Positions 61,401 through 64,000 of a DNA stretch of 64,000 nt are shown here, one piece after another. The translations under genes and the position numbers were made by a program. This DNA comes from Sipunculus nudus (taxonomy: Eukaryota > Annelida > Sipuncula > Golfingiida > Sipunculidae). A model generated the notes under the pieces. That model made no database searches and was not told the origin of the DNA. It worked only from the letters and a program-made list of their open reading frames with translations. The stretch covers positions 78,416,124-78,480,123 of the forward strand of contig CM049308.1 of NCBI GenBank assembly GCA_026874595.1, in the 5' to 3' direction. Every line of letters starts with the position of its first letter. The stretch's first letter is position 1.

Positions 61401-62717
61401 ATCAGTGGTTTTGATATTAGGCAGCCTTGAAGTGTAACAATGGTTTTTTTTATGGAAAACGGAGGTTTTTCCTTAATATCTCGAAGGAACGAAGTCCTAA
61501 TGACCCAATTTTTGGTATGGTAGGAGATTTTGGGGACATCTAAAATTATGCCAACAGCCTGGGGAGCATAGAGGTGTGCACTGAATGACCTACAGTCATC
61601 AAAGTGGACTGCTTGACAATGTAAGGGAATACAACAAGAGCCTCCAAAAAAATTCAATAACTAGCCTAATTTTGCAGCTTTTATTTTCAGATTTTAACAG
61701 ATTAAATCCTTATGTGTACATGCTGTGAAAATTAAATCCACAGTACTTACAGGAAAAACGTGCTGTGGCCAAAGTTGGGCAAAATTAAAGGTACCAATTT
61801 TATATTTTGCCAATATGTAAAAAAATTTAACAGATTTTGATCTGATTTTTGGTATACAATTAAATTTTGATTGATTAAAGTTGTATTACTAAAAAAAAAA
61901 GTCCCTACCTTTAACACTTTTGGTCTTAAGTGACCAAATATCTTCCTGATTTTTTTACAAAGTCCATTATGTTTGGGCCCATAACTTTTTCAAATTAAAT
62001 AATACTGACTTAATTTCTGGCATGTACATTGGAAATATATAGAGGAATATTTATGGTAAATATGAAGAAAACCAGATGAGTGGTTTTGATATTAGGCAGT
62101 TCTGAAGTGTAAAAAAAGATTTCTAATAAAAAATTGAGGTTTTTCCTTAATATCTCGAAGGAACAAAGTCCTATTGATCCAATTTTCGGCATGGTAGGAG
62201 ATTTTGGGGACATCGAACTGTATGCCGAATTTCAGATTCGTAGGTCCAACGGTGTCGAAACGTGCCAGTCTTACGGACGGACATCCGGACGGCACGACAG
62301 ACAGACGGACGGATGACGGACAATGGACCACGACTATGGCTCAGATGACTTATAGTCAGCTGAGCTAAAAAAGTATTAAGCTTCTTATGACTGGGAAGTC
62401 TGTAGAATATGTTGTGGGTGAACAATCACTGAAGTGCCATTTTGCTTTCATGAAGCCAACAAAAAGATTAAGTGAAACAGTATTAATAGTTCTCCTTGGA
62501 ACATCTTGCTAGATTCTCACTACTTTAAATATAATGTTTATTGTAAACTTACATAGCTGTCCTGTGTATGGTGCCGCATATAGAAGTTCACCATGATAGT
62601 GATGGCCCCGATGCTGTTCAGGAAGCGACATTCCACGTCCCCGAGTCTGGCAAACTCATACAGCAGGGCAAAGTATTCTGTCAAGTATTTACTTTGAGGC
62701 TTCACATTGTGTTCAAT
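35016..62717 (-). CDS. USP34: USP34 orthologue, 3' portion (23 exons, last 1039 residues)
   Basis: Giant ubiquitin-specific protease. In vertebrates USP34 removes ubiquitin chains and has been linked to Axin stability in Wnt signalling and to RNF168 in DNA-damage signalling. Exons (high to low): 62717-62553, 58952-58767, 58118-58014, 57335-57291, 57089-56985, 56561-56414, 53218-53112, 52679-52647, 52130-52082, 48420-48335, 47924-47841, 47538-47432, 46830-46653, 46060-45903, 44979-44901, 41529-41403, 40924-40811, 40190-40086, 38966-38845, 37770-37429, 36617-36480, 36130-35965, 35386-35016. All introns are GT-AG and all phases agree; total 3120 nt including TGA. Landmarks recalled from human USP34 appear in the same order: KPQSK/EYF, EKYRP..LEKMIAL, GGPPGMPPF, QCLDWL, FQP.LSEPAIA, ADHDDQ, YHNATACHVTGD, GPYFP, NIRPPRP, KRRR.SSD. 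The catalytic USP domain is upstream, outside the window. The part seen looks all-helical, with one acidic linker and a low-complexity C-terminal tail. The assignment rests on remembered orthologue sequence, not on a search. Confidence 0.93.
35628..35813. mobile_element. Small CAGTGGAACC inverted-repeat element
   Basis: Left CAGTGGAACCCCACC, right GGAATTCCACTG followed by TA. Inside ATTACGACCAC-type repeats. It lies in the last USP34 intron. Confidence 0.72.
35965..36130 (-). CDS. USP34: USP34 exon 22
   Basis: Residues 862-916 plus one base. DVRALLLMFSVQPPKQMPEL, then a helix, then EQEQEQEGHESDEA. DLRAL.LL.SVHTPKQ is the vertebrate counterpart. Acceptor TGTCTGCAG with a weak pyrimidine tract; donor GTCAGT. 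Confidence 0.93.
36480..36617 (-). CDS. USP34: USP34 exon 21
   Basis: Phase 0-0, residues 816-861. VYQQVLNEQGQSLLDSIVAS, ITSEQGALETVQTERDLMSI, MQRLNG. The first 17 coding bases and the acceptor form the last unit of a 45-bp tandem array that runs into the upstream intron. Donor GTAGGG. Confidence 0.9.
36601..36998. repeat. 45-bp tandem array copying the exon 21 splice acceptor
   Basis: About nine units of AGCACCTGCTGATACACCTG followed by GAATGACATTATGTATCAATTAGTC, starting at 36601, 36646, 36691, 36736, 36781, 36826, 36870, 36915 and 36959. On the minus strand each unit carries ATTCCAG/GTGTATCAGCAGGTGCT, the exon 21 acceptor and first 17 coding bases. The copy at 36601-36617 is the real exon edge. 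Units 1 and 2 are identical over the whole repeat. Confidence 0.93.
37429..37770 (-). CDS. USP34: USP34 exon 20
   Basis: Phase 0-0, 114 codons, residues 702-815, the longest wholly conserved exon. GYDQAMNDYFYQYHLFIDLL, VAYEGVPLHLPLFPKLW, DERRCLNIHIIYQFF. VAYEG.PLHL.LFPKLW is nearly identical to the orthologue. Acceptor TTATTTCAG, donor GTAAGT. Confidence 0.96.
38640..38835. repeat. 33-bp tandem array next to a USP34 donor
   Basis: About six units of AGATGTCAGATACGAGAATA followed by GGCCCCTTTAAT, nearly identical, ending some ten bases from the exon 19 donor at 38844. Confidence 0.9.
38845..38966 (-). CDS. USP34: USP34 exon 19
   Basis: Residues 661-701. Met completed across the junction, then ASGPYFPKRGQK, SKANIRPPRPQFQMFLL and QMEAPK. 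GPYFP and NIRPPRP are diagnostic. The donor GTAACT lies at the edge of a 33-bp tandem repeat array. Confidence 0.95.
40086..40190 (-). CDS. USP34: USP34 exon 18
   Basis: Residues 626-660. DVLKEMVLTFQNDSLQLLVP, ILINGHTTFQDNSIP. DVLKE..L corresponds to the orthologue. Acceptor ATTTTACAG, donor GTGAGC. Confidence 0.93.
40811..40924 (-). CDS. USP34: USP34 exon 17
   Basis: Residues 588-625. VAEVRNCLYNWVDRMDLVRK, LVFLLNSYMPPEIRQSAL. LLNSY.PPE matches the orthologue. Acceptor TTTTTAAG, donor GTGAGT. Confidence 0.93.
41403..41529 (-). CDS. USP34: USP34 exon 16
   Basis: Residues 546-587 plus one base. ACQTLFMMYHNATACHVTGD then IVDLFGILQPTLKVARQLCE; MMYH.ATACHVTGD is invariant in remembered USP34 sequence. 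Acceptor TTTTCAG, donor GTATTA, a weak match to consensus. Confidence 0.95.
41715..44338 (+). mobile_element. Head/tail-hairpin element, copy 1
   Basis: Head AACAAGGGATCCATGGGTAA then CAGCGCTCAGCTGA; tail hairpin AGCTCAGATGAC-ATATA-GTCAGCTGAGCT at 44305-44333, then AAAAA. Just before the tail lie GGACGGACGACGGACAATGG-type minisatellite text and about 700 bp shared with the other copies. It contains GGTGGTGCCACC units, the 430-bp segment at 42560-42995 and a G-run at 43443-43469. In the intron between exons 16 and 15. No transposase ORF. Confidence 0.65.
44901..44979 (-). CDS. USP34: USP34 exon 15
   Basis: Completes Gln, then residues 519-545: MLKILVVTPEERQYLVIHSG, LPMLHE. It corresponds to RILLESDEDRLLVVFNRGL. 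Acceptor ATTTCTAG, donor GTAAGG. Confidence 0.92.
45118..45296. mobile_element. Small GTGGAACC inverted-repeat element
   Basis: Left TAGTGGAACCCGGCC, right GGGATTCCACTTTA. The inside matches the 35.6-kb copy (TCCTGAT..GA, GAATTTCACAAAT.CA). In a USP34 intron. Confidence 0.7.
45903..46060 (-). CDS. USP34: USP34 exon 14
   Basis: Residues 467-518 plus two bases. ACDELFKMMQLMA, an SSEDE acidic patch, VKAVQHFRRTTLHMYLQRLD and ARSSWQTLI. It matches ELFNLMQLFIA...FKKTTISCYLRCLD. Acceptor GTCCAG, donor GTAAGT. Confidence 0.95.
46653..46830 (-). CDS. USP34: USP34 exon 13
   Basis: One base completes Leu, then residues 407-466: ADHDDQELVLFNRCMLPAYY, GILRMCCQQS, FTCQMAQHENIHWAFKN. This is the most conserved block in the window. 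Acceptor ATTCTCAG, donor GTAAGA. Confidence 0.97.
47432..47538 (-). CDS. USP34: USP34 exon 12
   Basis: Residues 372-406 plus two bases. ALLLFWYQACVDCPENVKLI then VTNPHVAKNIAFNYI, matching FWYNVCADCPENIRLIVQNP. Acceptor TATTGCAG, donor GTAAGT after CT. Confidence 0.96.
47841..47924 (-). CDS. USP34: USP34 exon 11
   Basis: Phase 0-0, residues 344-371. FSKYFNELWQLFQPRLSEP followed by AIAIHHNKQ; the FQP-LSEPAIA-HNKQ motif is diagnostic. Acceptor TTTTACAG, donor GTAACA. Confidence 0.96.
48335..48420 (-). CDS. USP34: USP34 exon 10
   Basis: Residues 315-343, DAQTHGTMKLVPFFAILSYC and then LISRKEKLM. It is clearly the DAAVHGTTKLVPYFSF..YCLIS region. Acceptor TTGTTTCAG, donor GTCAGT. A 3.7-kb intron holding a mobile element separates it from the previous exon. 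Confidence 0.95.
48710..51364 (+). mobile_element. Head/tail-hairpin element, copy 2
   Basis: Head AAACAAGGGACCTATGGGTC ending GGCGCTCAGCTG; tail hairpin at 51331-51359 followed by AAAAA. The pre-tail module is present twice (about 50000-50560 and 50690-51365). A (GGAC)n run sits at 51264-51305. In the intron between exons 10 and 9. Confidence 0.65.
52082..52130 (-). CDS. USP34: USP34 exon 9
   Basis: Residues 299-314 plus one base, IYKHLLSLMPRARLYV. It corresponds to the VYNVLLGLLSRAKLYV segment. Acceptor TTATTTCAG, donor GTAAGT. Confidence 0.9.
52647..52679 (-). CDS. USP34: USP34 exon 8 (33-nt microexon)
   Basis: Phase 0-0, residues 288-298, MNQEALAVLHE. It sits where vertebrates have VVLHQVY. 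Acceptor TTTTTTCAG, donor GTAAGT. Its skipping would keep the frame. Confidence 0.82.
53112..53218 (-). CDS. USP34: USP34 exon 7
   Basis: Two bases complete the split codon, then residues 252-287. It encodes AANLLVALVPSSHFRQAF and RSSRSLLSP, matching the LIPSNSFRQMFRSTRSL region. Acceptor TGTTTTAG, donor GTAAGT. Confidence 0.94.
53390..53690 (+). repeat. Dispersed repeat, partner of 26430-26700
   Basis: Same order of motifs as the 26.4-kb copy (CCAAACGTCGATT, TCCTGAGTTAAGAC, AGTGACGTTATTCTGTTGG). It lies in a USP34 intron, directly before the foldback element. Confidence 0.65.
53741..55900. mobile_element. 2.16-kb foldback element with about 250-bp inverted ends
   Basis: Left TGTGTAAAACTCGGAAGTCG then GAAGTCGGAAGCAAGGA; right is the complement of TGTATGTAAACTTGGAAGTC then GGAAGCCGGAAG...CCAAGGA. 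Homology continues inward (AAATAAAGCA, AAAATGCT, AATA/AAGTACCATTTT, AAAGTTAT.GAT, CTCGGA) to a second GTGTAAAACTCGGAAG motif at 53959 and its counterpart at 55652. The inside has a C-run at 54790-54807, a GC-rich 130-bp island at 54820-54960 and (TA)n at 55405-55443. No transposase. Confidence 0.7.
55405..55443. repeat. (TA)n microsatellite
   Basis: About 38 bp of TA within the foldback element. Confidence 0.95.
56414..56561 (-). CDS. USP34: USP34 exon 6
   Basis: Residues 203-251 plus one base. It starts VTEYCPQQCLDWL and continues with NKIAHNWVLQ and LFLMAHN, matching the QCLDWL...NKLAHSWVLQ order in vertebrates. Donor GTAAGT after AACG. Confidence 0.95.
56985..57089 (-). CDS. USP34: USP34 exon 5
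   Basis: Phase 0-0, residues 168-202. It contains FFKLLSQLVE and GGPPGMPPF, a near-invariant USP34 stretch, and ends QKFWE. Acceptor TTTTCCAG, donor GTTAGT. Confidence 0.95.
57291..57335 (-). CDS. USP34: USP34 exon 4 (45-nt microexon)
   Basis: Phase 0-0, residues 153-167, IIQMIYSAVTRLSHE. Acceptor ATCATTACAG, donor GTATGT. It is found by phase and splice sites; its skipping would keep the frame. Confidence 0.85.
57440..57630. mobile_element. GTGGAACC-type repeat, diverged
   Basis: CAGTGGAACCTCTCATAGTG and repeated GGGCACCTCAATA; the right end is near TTTCATTGTTAT. Another relative sits at 47604-47708 (CAGTGAAACCTTGCC to ACACTGTA). USP34 introns. Confidence 0.55.
58014..58118 (-). CDS. USP34: USP34 exon 3
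   Basis: Residues 118-152, phase 0-0. It encodes GFPFLLNQIRDGINIRQTCN and then LLFSLCRWNERLAIA, which fits the RDGINIRQTCN region of USP34. Acceptor TTAATTCAG, donor GTAAGT. It lies in an ORF too short and too interrupted by intron to stand out by length. Confidence 0.93.
58767..58952 (-). CDS. USP34: USP34 exon 2 (acidic linker)
   Basis: Phase 0-0, residues 56-117. It starts VEVLS followed by seven aspartates and EE, an acidic linker that vertebrates also have, there richer in glutamate. It is followed by EEKYRPQTLEKMIALISLL, a strongly conserved helix. The Asp run comes from a GAT/GAC repeat. Acceptor TTGACCAG, donor GTCAGT. Confidence 0.94.
59167..62371 (+). mobile_element. Head/tail-hairpin element, copy 3
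   Basis: Head AACAAGGGACCCATGGGTCA then CGGCGCTCAGCTGA; tail GCTCAGATGAC-TTATA-GTCAGCTGAGC, then TAAAAA. The pre-tail module occurs twice (about 61010-61560 and 61680-62371), plus a fragment at 59620-59700. A local 70-bp duplication is at 60151-60290. In the intron between exons 2 and 1. Confidence 0.62.
60151..60290 (+). repeat. 70-bp direct duplication
   Basis: AAAACTGAAAATATAAGTTA then AAATATTAGAATTGTTGC and AAAAGTTGCAATCAT, twice in a row with only a few differences; recent. Confidence 0.9.
62553..62717 (-). CDS. USP34: USP34 exon 1 of 23 in window
   Basis: Phase 0-0, 55 codons, window residues 1-55. It starts IEHNVKPQSKYL and ends YMRHHTQDSY. The acceptor follows ATTTGCAG and the donor is GTAAGT. 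The segment LLYEFARLG is a well-conserved USP34 helix. Confidence 0.93.
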
Positions 62718-64000
62718 CTGCAAATACAAGATAATATGATATGATTTTATAAAGAGGATTGGTGTTTATTCCTTTCCTGTTTCAGACAAATCTGACATTC
62801 TCTATATTAATATAACAAAAAAATCTTCCTCAGTTTTTGTTTCATCACCACCAAATTTTCGACAGTTCCTACAGGGATGGTTTGCTTAAGGTTTATGGGA
62901 ATCGTTAGAACTGTTAATAAATATGCAATATATTTTCCCTATGAGTATCTAGCCATAGGAGGGATTTGCAGGTGCCAATTTTTAGTTTGCTTTCTGAAAA
63001 AAAAAGCTAAAACTGAGAGACACCAGAGTACATAAACAAATACATGTACAGTAACTAATGTATCATTTCATTTGTAGTTACATAATTTAAGTGACACCAC
63101 TACTGAAAACTAAGTTGTCATTCTCTCATTCTCTGCTGTTATTAAACATAGCCAATCGTTGATTCAGGATATGAATGACAGGGACTTTCTGTGGGGAATC
63201 CCCTTGATAAGCAAGTAGTTCCCAGAATCTTAGAGTGACATAAACATGTAATACAGGCAACATTATTTTTAGAAGATAATTGACCTGGTTAGCATTGTTT
63301 GTCACATGATATTGATCCACGCGTTAAGTCATGGCTCAAGGTGAATGGCCATGCAGTTAACAAGTAGGGCTTAAGATTACTCCAAATTTGACTGTGAACG
63401 GAAAAGGTGAATATTCTAATAATGCTGAGTCATCAAAATTTACTTATTAGAATACAAATGATCAGTTTTTGAACACAAACTAAAGGTTCTAATTAAGATA
63501 TTGACTACGCACAAGTATGAAGCTTATTGTGTGCCATGTATAAAACATAGCATTTAATCATTACCATAATATACACTTGATGAATATAATATGAACTTGT
63601 CTTATGCAAGGGTCATTTAACACCTATATGTATCAGTAAACACCTGTTTGTCTTCCATGTAAACATTGGTAAATGCATTGATTTGTTAGTTATTACCTAA
63701 ACTTATGAGTAACGGCACAAACACAGTCAAAATTCAGCTGTTCAAGAGTTTTTGTCTCACTTTGTATTGCCCGTATCTGTGTACTGATTATAACTCCTCT
63801 TCTTTAATAAACTGTGTTGCATTCAATAACATACACTTTAAATCATTTGTTTTTTCCCCTCTATTTTTTGTCTTTCATGTTGAAAAATGAAATTTTAAAT
63901 TATTTACTGTATCAAAATTTTGAATTTCTGTTTCAGGGTAGGTATAAACATGATAGAAAAAAAAAAAAAATTTCAGATATTGTCCACTTAAAAGTGACTA
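62718..64000 (-). other. USP34 intron, upstream part
   Basis: No further exon was recognised up to the window edge. The remaining ORFs have no splice-site and phase support and no similarity to remembered USP34. AT-rich, without an obvious repeat. Confidence 0.5.

Noticed and set aside
63126-63320. 64-aa minus-strand ORF as a further USP34 exon
   Set aside because: No similarity to the expected upstream USP34 segment and no suitable donor in phase with the 62717 exon.

Overview
This is AT-rich eukaryotic DNA with large introns, GT-AG splice sites and many interspersed repeats. There are no operons or bacterial-type genes. The gene content and the repeat types suggest a lophotrochozoan animal, most likely a bivalve mollusc; the species call is an inference.

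The main gene is on the minus strand from 62717 down to 35016: the 3' part of a USP34 orthologue (giant ubiquitin-specific protease 34). I could place 23 exons. Their phases match at every junction and they sum to 3120 coding bases, 1039 residues plus a stop. This is the C-terminal helical part of the protein. The catalytic USP domain lies upstream of the window. The introns carry tandem repeats, small inverted-repeat elements and three 2.6-3.2 kb copies of one mobile-element family.

A second minus-strand gene ends near the left edge. Three phase-matched exons (7647-7525, 5303-5130, 4946-4789) encode an LDL-receptor class A module, a linker, a transmembrane helix with a basic stop-transfer sequence, and a short cytoplasmic tail ending in TAA. 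Its 5' exons were not found.

Between the genes are two broken non-LTR retrotransposons, both on the minus strand. One is L1/Tx1-like (about 21261-16590, with ORF1 and ORF2). The other is CR1-like (about 24400-21690), with a damaged catalytic motif. Other repeats are a 540-bp hAT-type element with perfect 8-bp target duplications (766-1321), a GTCGCC-rich inverted-repeat element (1579-2214, partial copy at 28005-28287), a pair of oppositely oriented 0.3-kb foldback MITEs (6566-7354), a 277-bp satellite-like array built on the palindrome GGTGGCGCCACC, a 2.16-kb foldback element (53741-55900), and TA-microsatellites. A possible short plus-strand exon at 24797-24999 is unassigned.

The strongest candidates for something little described are the element family whose complementary ends recur inside USP34 introns, and a tandem array that has copied a USP34 splice acceptor about eight times.
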